Shown: piece after piece, positions 8,553 to 16,649 of the stretch
Layout of the letters: each line of letters begins with the position of its first letter
Position numbering within the stretch: the first letter of the stretch is position 1
Source: an uncultured Muribaculum sp.
GTDB taxonomy: Bacteria; Bacteroidota; Bacteroidia; Bacteroidales; Muribaculaceae
DNA: 17,683 bases
NCBI GenBank assembly: GCA_910589555.1
Contig: CAJUTE010000052.1
Coordinates: forward strand, 1 to 17,683
Direction of reading: 5' to 3'
The notes under the pieces: model-generated
The model's database searches: none
What the model saw: the letters and a program-made list of their open reading frames with translations, nothing else
Told to the model about the DNA's origin: nothing
Made by a program: the position numbers and the translations under genes

Positions 8553-9728
8553 ATGAAACGATTCACTATTGCTGCAATATCCGCTATTGCAATGTTAGGC
8601 GCCGGATTCAATGCTTATGCCGGTGACGATGAGCCAAAGTTGGAGATTAAACCCACGGGTCGTGTGTTGATGGACGGAGCGATATATGCTCCGGATGGCG
8701 ACGGTTTTGCCGATGGAGCCGCGTTGCCCGACATACGTCTTGGCGCTAAAGTGAACTATGGAAAATGGGCTGCGAAGATCGATGTGGGATTCGGTTTCGG
8801 AAAAATCAGCATGAAGGATGTGTATATGCAGTACAACTTCAACGAGCACAATCTCATCCGTGCGGGATATTTCGTGCATCAGTTCGGTCTTAACGCCGCG
8901 ACTTCAAGTTCAATGAAGCCGGCTATGGAAGCGCCTATTTCCGATAATTTCTTCAACGCTACCGGTAGAAACATAGGTGTGATGTATGTGTATGACAAGG
9001 ATAAATTCTTCGTAGGCGTGAGCGGCATTGTCGCCGGAACATCGATGACCTCCCCGGCGAACGAGCAGGCTAAAGTGAGCGTGGGCGCGTTGAACCGCAT
9101 GGTCTACCGTCCGTTCCACAATGAAGGCTTGGTGGCTCAGGTGGGACTCTCGCTGTGGTACCAGAGCGCCATGCACAAGAGCATCGAGAATGAGGATGGC
9201 GAAGAGGTTGCCTCGCCCGGATATTTTGACTTCACCTCGGGATTTCCCACAAGAGTGTGCAAGGTGAATCTGCTCGGAGCCGATGTGCAGCAGGCGCGCG
9301 GCGTGTTCAAGCTGTCGCCGGAACTGGTGCTCGCCAAGGATCGCATCGCTCTCGAAGGTCAATACTACTATATGAATGTCAACCGCAAGCATGACTTCAA
9401 AAACTACACTGCTCATGGCGTATATGGATTGCTGAGAGGATTGATCATCGGCGACTCTTACGGATACTCGCATGGCGATGCCGGACTTGCCACTCCGAAG
9501 CCCGGTTCACTGGAAATGATTCTCGGCTACAACTATACCGATGCCAATTGCCGCAAGGCTGAGGTGTTCGGAGGAATCTCCAACGACTACTCGGTGACAT
9601 TCAACTACTACATCAATAAGTATATGCTCGCCCGTTTGCGTTACTCTTACACCGATGTCCGCAACAGCGCCGTGCAGAGCGACCGTCACGTGAACGCCAT
9701 TCAAGCTCGCCTGCAGATAATATTCTGA
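8553..9728 (+). CDS. Outer-membrane porin of the phosphate-selective porin O/P type
   Basis: This 391-residue protein has a signal peptide (about 1-23, ending NAYA) followed by a sequence of short alternating amphipathic strands typical of a 16-strand outer-membrane barrel. It opens with a strand pattern (LEIKPTGRVLMDGAIY), has repeated aromatic strand ends (YMQYNF, FVGVSGIVAG, GQYYYMNV, VTFNYYINKYMLARLRYSY), and ends in a terminal Phe (QARLQIIF), the usual beta-signal for barrel insertion. The FNEHNLIRAGYFVHQFGL segment resembles OprP/OprO-type porins of Bacteroidetes. The predicted role is passive uptake of anions such as phosphate or polyphosphate, but selectivity cannot be read from sequence. 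It diverges from a secreted acid phosphatase, which would supply free phosphate near the pore. A good terminator follows 30 bases after the stop, so it is probably monocistronic. Confidence 0.8.
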   Translation: MKRFTIAAISAIAMLGAGFNAYAGDDEPKLEIKPTGRVLMDGAIYAPDGDGFADGAALPDIRLGAKVNYGKWAAKIDVGFGFGKISMKDVYMQYNFNEHNLIRAGYFVHQFGLNAATSSSMKPAMEAPISDNFFNATGRNIGVMYVYDKDKFFVGVSGIVAGTSMTSPANEQAKVSVGALNRMVYRPFHNEGLVAQVGLSLWYQSAMHKSIENEDGEEVASPGYFDFTSGFPTRVCKVNLLGADVQQARGVFKLSPELVLAKDRIALEGQYYYMNVNRKHDFKNYTAHGVYGLLRGLIIGDSYGYSHGDAGLATPKPGSLEMILGYNYTDANCRKAEVFGGISNDYSVTFNYYINKYMLARLRYSYTDVRNSAVQSDRHVNAIQARLQIIF

Positions 9729-9758
9729 CAGTCCTGATTGTAAAATCGCAATATATCA

Positions 9759-9804
9759 AGGCTTGATTTCGGGAGGTTAGCCCCGGAGTCAAGCCTCTTT
9801 TATT
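9759..9804 (+). terminator. Rho-independent terminator after the porin gene
   Basis: AGGCTTGATTTCGGG (9759-9773) pairs with CCCGGAGTCAAGCCT (9782-9796) across 15 pairs with two G-U wobbles and an 8-base loop. CTCTTTTATT follows directly. It is placed 30 bases after the porin stop. Confidence 0.85.
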
Positions 9805-9898
9805 CGTGTAGGCGCATTTTTTATAGCATTGGGGATAATATTTAGCGTAAATTCGGCATTTTCATCATTAATTTGTGATTGGAAAACAATAACAACTG

Positions 9899-11809
9899 AT
9901 GATTGCAATGAGAAATGGTTTTATATGGTTGCTGTGTGCCGCGATGTCGTTAACCTCTTTTTCGGCATCCGCGCAGCACAGCGGAGATGAACAGGGTTTT
10001 GATATCCCCGACAATTTGCAGCTTCCTCAGGACCGCGAGGCGTTGCAAGGCGCCCTCGACGGATGGTGGAGCGAGGCGCGCAGAAACTATGACGAGAGAA
10101 TGTCATGGTATAATGACGCCAAATTCGGCTGCTTCATTCATTGGGGTGTCTACTCAGTGCCTGCCGGAGTGTGGAAAGGGAAGGAACTGGGAGGATACAC
10201 CGAGCATCTCATGAGAAAAGGCACTATCCCGGTAGAACAATATAAGAAAGAGCTTGTGGCTACATTCAACCCCTCGGAGTTTGATGCCGATGAGTGGATG
10301 CGCCACGTGAAGGATGCCGGAATGAAATATTTCATCATAACGGCAAAGCACCATGACGGATTTGCCATGTTCCCGTCCGACGCATATCCTTACGACATAC
10401 GCATGACTGCTTATAAAGGTGAGGATCTGATGAAGCAGTTGAGAGAAGCGGCACGCCGCAACGGTGTGAAGTTCGGCTTCTACTATTCCCATGCCTTTGA
10501 CTGGGAGCACCCCGACGCGCCCGGAAACGACTGGGACTATGACAATCCCGGCGGTGACAAGCTGCTCGGTGGCGCCAACTGGTGGCTCGGCGAAAAGAAA
10601 GGATTCCTGCCAAATGCCGAAAAATATGTTGCCGAGAAGTCAATCCCGCAGATTAAGGAGCTCATAAAGCTATATGACCCCGATATATTGTGGTTTGACA
10701 CCCCGTCAAAGCTTCCGCTCTATCTCAACGTGCGCATTCTTGAGGCGATACGAGAGGCTGACAAGGATAAAAAGATTGTGGTCAACGGCAGACTCGCGCG
10801 ATTCGCGTCGGGCAACCTCGGTGACTACAAGAACACAGGTGACCGTGCCGCATATTTCCCCAACACCGACGGATATTGGGAATCGATACCCACCACCAAT
10901 GAGTCCTACGGCTACAGCGTGGTCGACACCGTGCGTAAGTCGCCCAAGCACTTTGTGCAGCTCGTGGCGAGCGCCGCATCGAAAGGAGGCAACATCCTGA
11001 TGAACGTGGGTCCCATGGGCAACGGAAAATGGGATGAAAAGGATGTGGAGATATTCCGTGGAGTGGGCGAATGGCTAAAGGTGAACGGAGAGGGCATCTA
11101 TGGCACAGAACGCACCGACCTACCCATACAACAGTGGGGAGTCACCACGTGGAAATCCGATACCCTCTATGCCCATGTTTTTGACTGGCCTGAGGGCGGA
11201 AAGCTTGTTTTGGGCGGCTTACGCTCGGGCATAAAATCGGCTCACTGGGTTGCTGATAAATCTATTCCGGTGAAATTCAGCCGATTGAACGATGATGACT
11301 ATGTGATCGATATTCCTGCGAAACCGTTGGACGATAAAAATTCGCTGCTTGCCATTGTGGTGGATAAGCGTGTCGCCAACTCAACCGTGCGACTCCTTGA
11401 CCATCAGCGTTCTAACCGTTTGCTCGTGTTTGATGCCGAGCTTTCGGGCAAAGGGCTTGGCTACGGCGACGGAAAGGTGAACCGCAACTATGTGAAAAAC
11501 TGGAAGAGTAACGACCAGACAATGACATGGTTAGCCCGACTCAACGCTCCGGCTAAGTACGATGTGTATGTCGACTACAACACAGTCAAGCCTGACGACA
11601 AAGGTACGGTAGTGGTCGAAATCGATGGCAAGCCGTTGCGTGTCAACTATGACGGATTCACGGAACGCCAAGGCACCAAGAGTGTTAAGGCAGGAACCGT
11701 GGAGCTGACTCCCGGCGAAGTAAAATGTGTGTTGAAAGGCGAAAGCTATTCCGGCTCGGAATATATGTGCCCTATGGCTGTGCGTCTTGAAGCAGTTGCA
11801 AAGAGATAA
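9899..11809 (+). CDS. Secreted alpha-L-fucosidase, glycoside hydrolase family 29
   Basis: This 636-residue exported enzyme releases terminal alpha-L-fucose from glycans by a retaining mechanism. The signal peptide ends near SFSASA (residue 25). The catalytic barrel covers about 65-400 and shows GH29 landmarks: WYNDAKFGCFIHWGVYSVPA at 70-89, K150-H-H-D-G-F, FGFYYSH at 192-198, and W265-F-D267, where D267 is the predicted nucleophile; GGNILMNVGP at 363-372 closes the barrel region. The acid/base residue is variable in this family and I cannot assign it. A beta-rich C-terminal domain at about 505-630 looks like a carbohydrate-binding or DUF5077-like sandwich. The typical host use is fucose release from mucin or milk-type glycans. 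Terminators on both sides suggest a single-gene unit. The start at 9899 could instead be the in-frame ATG at 9908, which gives a neater signal peptide. No Shine-Dalgarno is visible. Confidence 0.93.
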   Translation: MIAMRNGFIWLLCAAMSLTSFSASAQHSGDEQGFDIPDNLQLPQDREALQGALDGWWSEARRNYDERMSWYNDAKFGCFIHWGVYSVPAGVWKGKELGGYTEHLMRKGTIPVEQYKKELVATFNPSEFDADEWMRHVKDAGMKYFIITAKHHDGFAMFPSDAYPYDIRMTAYKGEDLMKQLREAARRNGVKFGFYYSHAFDWEHPDAPGNDWDYDNPGGDKLLGGANWWLGEKKGFLPNAEKYVAEKSIPQIKELIKLYDPDILWFDTPSKLPLYLNVRILEAIREADKDKKIVVNGRLARFASGNLGDYKNTGDRAAYFPNTDGYWESIPTTNESYGYSVVDTVRKSPKHFVQLVASAASKGGNILMNVGPMGNGKWDEKDVEIFRGVGEWLKVNGEGIYGTERTDLPIQQWGVTTWKSDTLYAHVFDWPEGGKLVLGGLRSGIKSAHWVADKSIPVKFSRLNDDDYVIDIPAKPLDDKNSLLAIVVDKRVANSTVRLLDHQRSNRLLVFDAELSGKGLGYGDGKVNRNYVKNWKSNDQTMTWLARLNAPAKYDVYVDYNTVKPDDKGTVVVEIDGKPLRVNYDGFTERQGTKSVKAGTVELTPGEVKCVLKGESYSGSEYMCPMAVRLEAVAKR

Positions 11810-11833
11810 AAAATTTTGGTTAGATTAGATTAA

Positions 11834-11896
11834 GAGCCGCGATTGGCTCGCACTGTTTATCCCGGAAGGCTGTTGATGCAGCTCTCCGGGATAAAC
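11834..11896 (+). terminator. Tandem hairpins ending the fucosidase transcript
   Basis: A small hairpin GAGCC/GGCTC (11834-11849) is followed by a long one at 11855-11896. In the long one GTTTATCCCGGA pairs perfectly with TCCGGGATAAAC, and GCTG/CAGC extends the stem inside. GGTTTTATG follows. The symmetric stem could stop transcription from either side. Confidence 0.75.
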
Positions 11897-11962
11897 GGTT
11901 TTATGTATATGGTTGTGCATTCATTTCCGGGGGAGTTGCTCATTTCTACTCAACATTGGGTA

Positions 11963-11993
11963 TTGGGCGTGTTGATGAAAAGTTGTAACTTTG
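11963..11993 (+). promoter_or_regulatory. Bacteroidetes-type promoter of the TonB-dependent receptor gene
   Basis: TAACTTTG at 11986-11993 matches the -7 consensus TAnnTTTG exactly. TTGG at 11963-11966, 19 bases upstream, is a near match to the -33 TTTG. Transcription would start around 12000, giving an untranslated leader of about 30 bases. Confidence 0.6.
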
Positions 11994-12028
11994 CGCCGAA
12001 AAAACGTGCAATAGCTTAAATTTTAGAA

Positions 12029-14335
12029 ATGATTCAGAAAACACTTACACTGATTGTCGCCATGGTCTTGGTCGCAATCTCTGCAAGCGCCCAGTCATCA
12101 AGTGTCTCGGATGCTAATATCGTAGGTCATGTTGTGGATGCCGACACCGGTGATCATATCCCCGGGTGCGTGGTGAAAATATTAAATTCCAATCTGGCGG
12201 CAATGACCGATGCGTCAGGTCATTACGTGTTCCGTGATCTAAAGCCCGGCAGCTACACTCTTGAAGTGGCATTCATGGGATATGCTACACAAAAGAAGAG
12301 CGTGGACGTGAGATCGAAACAGACCGTTGAACTGAACTTTGAAATAGCGCCTGATGCTTTCATGCTCGATCAGGTGGTGGTCACATCGTCCAAAACCGAG
12401 ACACGCCGCCGTGAGAGCCCCTCGCTGGTGAATGTGCTGTCGGGAAAGACTTTCCTCAACGTAGGAGCCTGTTCGCTCGCCGACGGACTTGACTTCCAGC
12501 CGGGAGTGAGAGTGGAAAACGACTGTCAGAACTGCGGCTTCACCCAGGTGAGGATAAACGGGCTTGACGGACACTATTCCCAGATATTGATGAATTCCCG
12601 CCCGGTGTTCTCGGCGCTCACAGGAGTGTATGGGCTTGAGCAGATTCCCGCCAACATGATCGACCGCGTGGAGGTGATGCGTGGCGGCGGCTCGGCGCTG
12701 TTCGGATCGTCGGCTGTGGGTGGAACCATAAATATCATAACCAAGGATCCTCTGACCAACTCGGCGCAGGTGTCGCACACGTTGACGAGCATCGGTCCGT
12801 CGGGAGCGTTGGACAACAACACCACTCTCAATGCGTCGGTGGTCACTGACAACAATAAAGCCGGAGTGTTTATCTACGGGCAGAGCCGTTACCGCGACGG
12901 ATATGACCACAATGATGACGGATTCACCGAAGTCGCGCAGCTTAAAACGCAAACTCTCGGCGCCCGTGGTTTCTTCCGCACAAGCGACAACTCAAAACTC
13001 ACTCTCGAATATCATAACACCCACGAATACCGCCGTGGCGGTGATCAGCTCGACCAACCCGCCCACCTTGCCATGATCGCCGAGCAAGTGGACCACAACA
13101 TCCATGCCGGCGAAGCGACTATGGATGTGTGGCTGCGTGACCGCCGCGACCATCTGTCGATATTCGCCGCCACACAGGACACCAAACGTCAGAGCTACTA
13201 CGGCTCCGACATGGACCCCGACGCTTATGGCAGAACATCTGACATAGTGGTGACGGCAGGAAGCCAGTGGACACACCCGATGGATCGATTTTTGTTCATG
13301 CCTGCCGAGCTTGTAGCCGGAGTCGAATATTCCTACAACCGTCTTCATGACGTGACCGTGGGATATGACCACGACATCCTCCAGACGGTGAACATCTACA
13401 GCGGCTATCTGCAAAATGAGTGGCGCAATGAGAAATGGGGATTCCTTGTGGGCGCCCGCGTCGACAAGCACTCGTTGATTCATGATGCTATCGTGTCGCC
13501 ACGCGTGAATGTGCGTTACAATCCGTCGAGCGACTTCAATTTCCGTGCGTCTTACTCCACAGGATTCCGTTCGCCGCAAGCCTACGACGAGGATTTCCAT
13601 GTGGCTATCGTGGGTGGCGAGCGCGTGGTGACTGTCCTTGCTCCCGGGCTTAAGCAAGAGAGCTCGCAGAGCGTAAGCCTTTCAGCCGACCTTTATCACC
13701 GTTTCGGCAACGTGCAGACCAATCTTCTTGTGGAAGGCTTTTTCACCGATCTGCGCGATGTGTTTGCATTGCGTCAGCTTGACGGGCTTGACGAGAATGG
13801 CAATGCCGTGCTTGAGCGTTACAACGGTTCAGGAGCGCGTGTCATGGGCTTTAACATCGAGGCGAAGGCTTTCTTCTCAAGCCATTTCGACGTGCAGGGT
13901 GGTGTGACCGTCCAGCGCAGCCGTTACAAGAAGCCCGAGGCATGGAGCGACAACCCTGATGTGCCGGCTGAAAAGAAGATGTTCCGCACCCCCGATGTGT
14001 ATGGCTATTTCAATGCCAACTGGGAGATAGTCCACTCTCTCCGCGCGTCATTCACCGGTACCGCTACAGGACCCATGCTTGTGCAGCACCTTGCCGGCTC
14101 GGGCACTGATGTGGATCTCGCCGTGCGCACTCAGTCATTTTTCGATGCGTCGGTCAAGCTCTCCTACACTTTCCGCTTGTTCAACCGAGTGAACCTCGAT
14201 GTATCGGCAGGAGTTAAGAATATATTCAATTCCTATCAGAATGATTTCGACCTCGGACCCACACGCGACTCCGGCTACATCTACGGACCCGCTCTGCCGC
14301 GTTGTGTCAATGTAGGTGTGTCGCTCAGCCTGTAA
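12029..14335 (+). CDS. TonB-dependent outer-membrane receptor with N-terminal carboxypeptidase-regulatory-like domain
   Basis: This 768-residue receptor moves a scarce ligand across the outer membrane using TonB energy. A signal peptide (about 1-21, ending ASA) is followed by a carboxypeptidase-regulatory-like beta-sandwich at about 30-107 (VGHVVDADTGDHIPG, LKPGSYTLEVAFMGY). A TonB-box-like stretch lies near 114-120 (DQVVVTS), the plug covers about 125-240 (RVEVMRGGGSALFGSSAVGG), and a barrel runs to the C-terminus. The plug has a Cys pair, C166-Q-N-C169, just before the VRINGLDG segment; this is unusual enough to note and could form a disulfide or bind metal. At 768 residues it is shorter than SusC-type receptors (often about 1000) and no SusD follows, so siderophore, heme, cobamide or metal import fits better than glycan import. 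The ligand is unknown. It has its own promoter and does not appear to be co-transcribed with the fucosidase. Confidence 0.93.
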   Translation: MIQKTLTLIVAMVLVAISASAQSSSVSDANIVGHVVDADTGDHIPGCVVKILNSNLAAMTDASGHYVFRDLKPGSYTLEVAFMGYATQKKSVDVRSKQTVELNFEIAPDAFMLDQVVVTSSKTETRRRESPSLVNVLSGKTFLNVGACSLADGLDFQPGVRVENDCQNCGFTQVRINGLDGHYSQILMNSRPVFSALTGVYGLEQIPANMIDRVEVMRGGGSALFGSSAVGGTINIITKDPLTNSAQVSHTLTSIGPSGALDNNTTLNASVVTDNNKAGVFIYGQSRYRDGYDHNDDGFTEVAQLKTQTLGARGFFRTSDNSKLTLEYHNTHEYRRGGDQLDQPAHLAMIAEQVDHNIHAGEATMDVWLRDRRDHLSIFAATQDTKRQSYYGSDMDPDAYGRTSDIVVTAGSQWTHPMDRFLFMPAELVAGVEYSYNRLHDVTVGYDHDILQTVNIYSGYLQNEWRNEKWGFLVGARVDKHSLIHDAIVSPRVNVRYNPSSDFNFRASYSTGFRSPQAYDEDFHVAIVGGERVVTVLAPGLKQESSQSVSLSADLYHRFGNVQTNLLVEGFFTDLRDVFALRQLDGLDENGNAVLERYNGSGARVMGFNIEAKAFFSSHFDVQGGVTVQRSRYKKPEAWSDNPDVPAEKKMFRTPDVYGYFNANWEIVHSLRASFTGTATGPMLVQHLAGSGTDVDLAVRTQSFFDASVKLSYTFRLFNRVNLDVSAGVKNIFNSYQNDFDLGPTRDSGYIYGPALPRCVNVGVSLSL

Positions 14336-14381
14336 TTGCATTTTTAGGCTCTTGAGTGAGGGATTTTTCAAAAATTCTGGC

Positions 14382-14389
14382 TAAGTTTG
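14382..14389 (+). promoter_or_regulatory. -7 promoter element for the rsmA-mgtE unit
   Basis: TAAGTTTG matches TAnnTTTG exactly and lies 28 bases before the rsmA ATG. I see no convincing -33 TTTG at the usual distance. The position between the receptor stop and rsmA supports a separate start for the next operon. Confidence 0.5.
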
Positions 14390-14417
14390 TACTTTATTAA
14401 TCACTAAAAGAAAAGTG

Positions 14418-15218
14418 ATGCAGAAAGTCAAACCAAAGAAAGCGTTAGGTCAGCATTTTCTGACCGATTTATCGGTTGCGTCACGCATAGCGTCGACTCT
14501 TGATGCCTACAAAGGGGTGCCGGTGCTTGAGATAGGCCCCGGCATGGGGGTGCTCACCCGGTTCCTGATTGATGGCGGCCACGATGTCAAGGTGGTGGAA
14601 ATCGATGATGAAAGCGTGGACTACCTTAAAGTGAATTTTCCCGAGCTTGACGGCCGTATCATAGAGGGCGATTTTCTTAAAATGGATCTTGCCTCGGTGA
14701 TGGGTGCCGATAAGTTCTGTGTGATAGGTAATTACCCTTACAATATATCATCGCAGATATTTTTCAAAGTCCTTGAGTATCGCGATTCCATCCCTTGCTG
14801 TTCGGGCATGTTGCAGCGTGAGGTGGCTGAGCGCCTCGCTGCCGGACCCGGATCGAAGGTCTACGGCATCTTGAGCGTGCTGCTTCAGGCATGGTATGAC
14901 GTGGAATATCTGTTTACGGTGGACGAGAATGTGTTCAACCCGCCGCCGAAGGTGAAGTCGGGAGTGATACGCTGCACCCGCAATGGTGTCACCGATCTCG
15001 GATGTGACGAACGCCTGTTCAAACTTATCGTCAAGACGTCGTTCGGACAGCGCCGCAAGACATTGCGCAACTCCCTGCGCGGCATTCTTCCTGCCGGCAT
15101 TGAACTTGATGACGATGCGGTGTGGAAGGAGCGCCCCGAGCAATTGAGTGTCGCCGACTTCATATCTCTAACCAACAAGATTGCCGCCATGCGCGGCGCC
15201 TCAGCAGCGACTGAATAA
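14418..15218 (+). CDS. rsmA: 16S rRNA (adenine-N6,N6)-dimethyltransferase RsmA
   Basis: RsmA (KsgA) transfers four methyl groups from S-adenosylmethionine to two adjacent adenines near the 3' end of 16S rRNA (A1518/A1519 in E. coli) as a late step in small-subunit assembly. All family motifs are present in the 266-residue protein: LGQHFL at 10-15, the SAM-binding VLEIGPGMGVLT at 36-47, acidic EID at 61-63, the GDF motif at 84-86, the catalytic NYPYNISS at 105-112, LQREVAERL at 132-140, and FNPPPKVKSGVI at 173-184. The length is normal. I chose the ATG at 14418; a GTG one codon upstream (14415) is in frame but less likely. The stop TAA is immediately followed by the ATG of mgtE, so the two are translated from one message. 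Loss of this enzyme gives kasugamycin resistance in other bacteria. Confidence 0.98.
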   Translation: MQKVKPKKALGQHFLTDLSVASRIASTLDAYKGVPVLEIGPGMGVLTRFLIDGGHDVKVVEIDDESVDYLKVNFPELDGRIIEGDFLKMDLASVMGADKFCVIGNYPYNISSQIFFKVLEYRDSIPCCSGMLQREVAERLAAGPGSKVYGILSVLLQAWYDVEYLFTVDENVFNPPPKVKSGVIRCTRNGVTDLGCDERLFKLIVKTSFGQRRKTLRNSLRGILPAGIELDDDAVWKERPEQLSVADFISLTNKIAAMRGASAATE

Positions 15219-16589
15219 ATGAAAGAATTTACCCCTGAATATCTGGATCAGATCCGTGACATAATCGAGTGTCACGATGAGACATTGGCAAGGACCGAGC
15301 TTGCCAAGCTCCATCCTGCCGATATTGCCGAGCTATATCAGGATCTTGATCTTGATGAGGCGGAATTCCTGTTCAGGCAGCTCGACGGAGAGAAAGCCGC
15401 CGACGTGCTTATGGAGCTTGACGAGGATGACCGCCATAAGTTGCTTAGCGCGATGTCGAGCGAGGATATCGCCAAGCAGGTCATTGATCACCTTGACACC
15501 GACGATGCCGTCGACATAATCCAGGAACTCGATGAGGAGGACCGCGATGAGATTCTGTCGCATATCGACAATATGGAGCAGGCGGGCGACATTATCGACT
15601 TGTTGAAGTATGACGAGGATACCGCCGGCGGATTGATGGGCACCGAGATGATTGTGGTGAACGAGAACTGGAGTATGCCCCAATGCGTGCAGGAGATGCG
15701 TAAGCAGGCCGAGGATCTCGACGATATCTACAATGTCTATGTGGTCGACAATGACTATAAGCTGAAAGGCGTGTTTCCACTGAAAAAAATGATCACCCAC
15801 CCGTCGGTGTCTAAAATAAAGCACGTCATGGAGACCGATCCCGTGGCGGTGAAAACCGACACGCCTATCGATGATCTTACCCTCGACTTTGAGAAGTATG
15901 ACCTTGTGGCAATGCCGGTAATAGATTCCATAGGCAGGCTCGTGGGGCAAATCACGGTCGACGACGTAATGGACGAGGCTCGTGAACAGCGTGAGCGTGA
16001 CTATCAGTTGGCATCAGGTCTTTCCGCCGATGTGGAGAGTAATGACACGGTGTTCTATCAGGCAAAGGCTCGTCTGCCCTGGTTGTTGATCGGCATGTTG
16101 GGCGGTATCGGAAACTCCCTTATCCTCGGGCATTTTGAATCGGGGATTGCGATGAATCCCGCAATGGCTTTGTTCATCCCCCTTATCGGAGGCACCGGAG
16201 GAAATGTGGGCATCCAGTCATCAGCTATCATCGTGCAGGGGCTTGCCAACGGCTCGCTTGACGTGAAAAGCGCCGCCAAGCAGATATTCAAGGAGTGCGG
16301 CGTGGGCTTGCTCAACGCCTGCATCATATCGTTGCTTGTGCTCGTCTACAATATATTCTCTCTGGGACCCACACAGGTCACTACCATTGCGGTGTCGCTG
16401 TCACTGTTTGCCGTAGTGGTTTTCGCATCGATTTTCGGTACCTTTGTGCCGCTCACCTTAGAGAGATTCAAGATTGACCCCGCGCTCGCCACAGGGCCGT
16501 TTATTTCGATTACCAACGACATTATAGGCATGGTCATATATATGTCGATAAGCTCGGCGCTGTTGAACGCTTTTGGCACGAATCTGTAA
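15219..16589 (+). CDS. mgtE: Magnesium channel/transporter MgtE
   Basis: MgtE is an inner-membrane Mg2+ channel gated by cytoplasmic Mg2+. The 456-residue protein has the full layout: an acidic helical N-domain at about 1-130 with repeated Asp/Glu clusters (ELDEDDRH, ELDEEDRDE); two CBS domains at about 135-258 (DTAGGLMGTEMI, then VMETDPVAVKTDTPIDD and VGQITVDDVMDE); a plug helix; and five membrane helices from about 285 to 450. The signature PLIGGTGGNVGIQSS at 321-335 and the Asp in TNDIIG (D434), which matches the conserved ion-selecting Asp of the last helix, are both intact. Mg2+ binding between the N and CBS domains closes the pore in studied members. The start codon abuts the rsmA stop with no gap, indicating translational coupling. 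Sixty bases separate it from slyD with no clear terminator, so read-through is possible. Confidence 0.97.
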   Translation: MKEFTPEYLDQIRDIIECHDETLARTELAKLHPADIAELYQDLDLDEAEFLFRQLDGEKAADVLMELDEDDRHKLLSAMSSEDIAKQVIDHLDTDDAVDIIQELDEEDRDEILSHIDNMEQAGDIIDLLKYDEDTAGGLMGTEMIVVNENWSMPQCVQEMRKQAEDLDDIYNVYVVDNDYKLKGVFPLKKMITHPSVSKIKHVMETDPVAVKTDTPIDDLTLDFEKYDLVAMPVIDSIGRLVGQITVDDVMDEAREQRERDYQLASGLSADVESNDTVFYQAKARLPWLLIGMLGGIGNSLILGHFESGIAMNPAMALFIPLIGGTGGNVGIQSSAIIVQGLANGSLDVKSAAKQIFKECGVGLLNACIISLLVLVYNIFSLGPTQVTTIAVSLSLFAVVVFASIFGTFVPLTLERFKIDPALATGPFISITNDIIGMVIYMSISSALLNAFGTNL

Positions 16590-16649
16590 CATCTTTTTTG
16601 GCGCGATTTTTGTTTATATTCAAGTATAAGTAAACTAAATTATATAATT

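Noticed and set aside
8910..9473. 187-codon minus-strand frame inside the porin gene
   Set aside because: The plus-strand frame has a signal peptide, barrel strands and a terminal Phe. The antisense frame is His/Val-rich with no recognisable feature.
12239..12952. 237-codon minus-strand frame inside the TonB receptor gene
   Set aside because: It is antisense to the receptor plug and barrel start, which has unmistakable family motifs. Long antisense frames are common in GC-rich genes.
9899..14335. Fucosidase plus TonB receptor as a polysaccharide utilisation locus
   Set aside because: No SusD-like gene is present, the receptor is short, and a strong hairpin plus a separate promoter lie between the two genes.
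14322..14368. Hairpin at the end of the TonB receptor gene (AGCCT with AGGCT)
   Set aside because: The stem overlaps the stop codon, is short and bulged, and has a long loop. It is too weak to call a terminator.
14415..14417. GTG start for rsmA one codon before the ATG
   Set aside because: The ATG at 14418 is directly adjacent and is the more usual start; nothing in the sequence favours the GTG.
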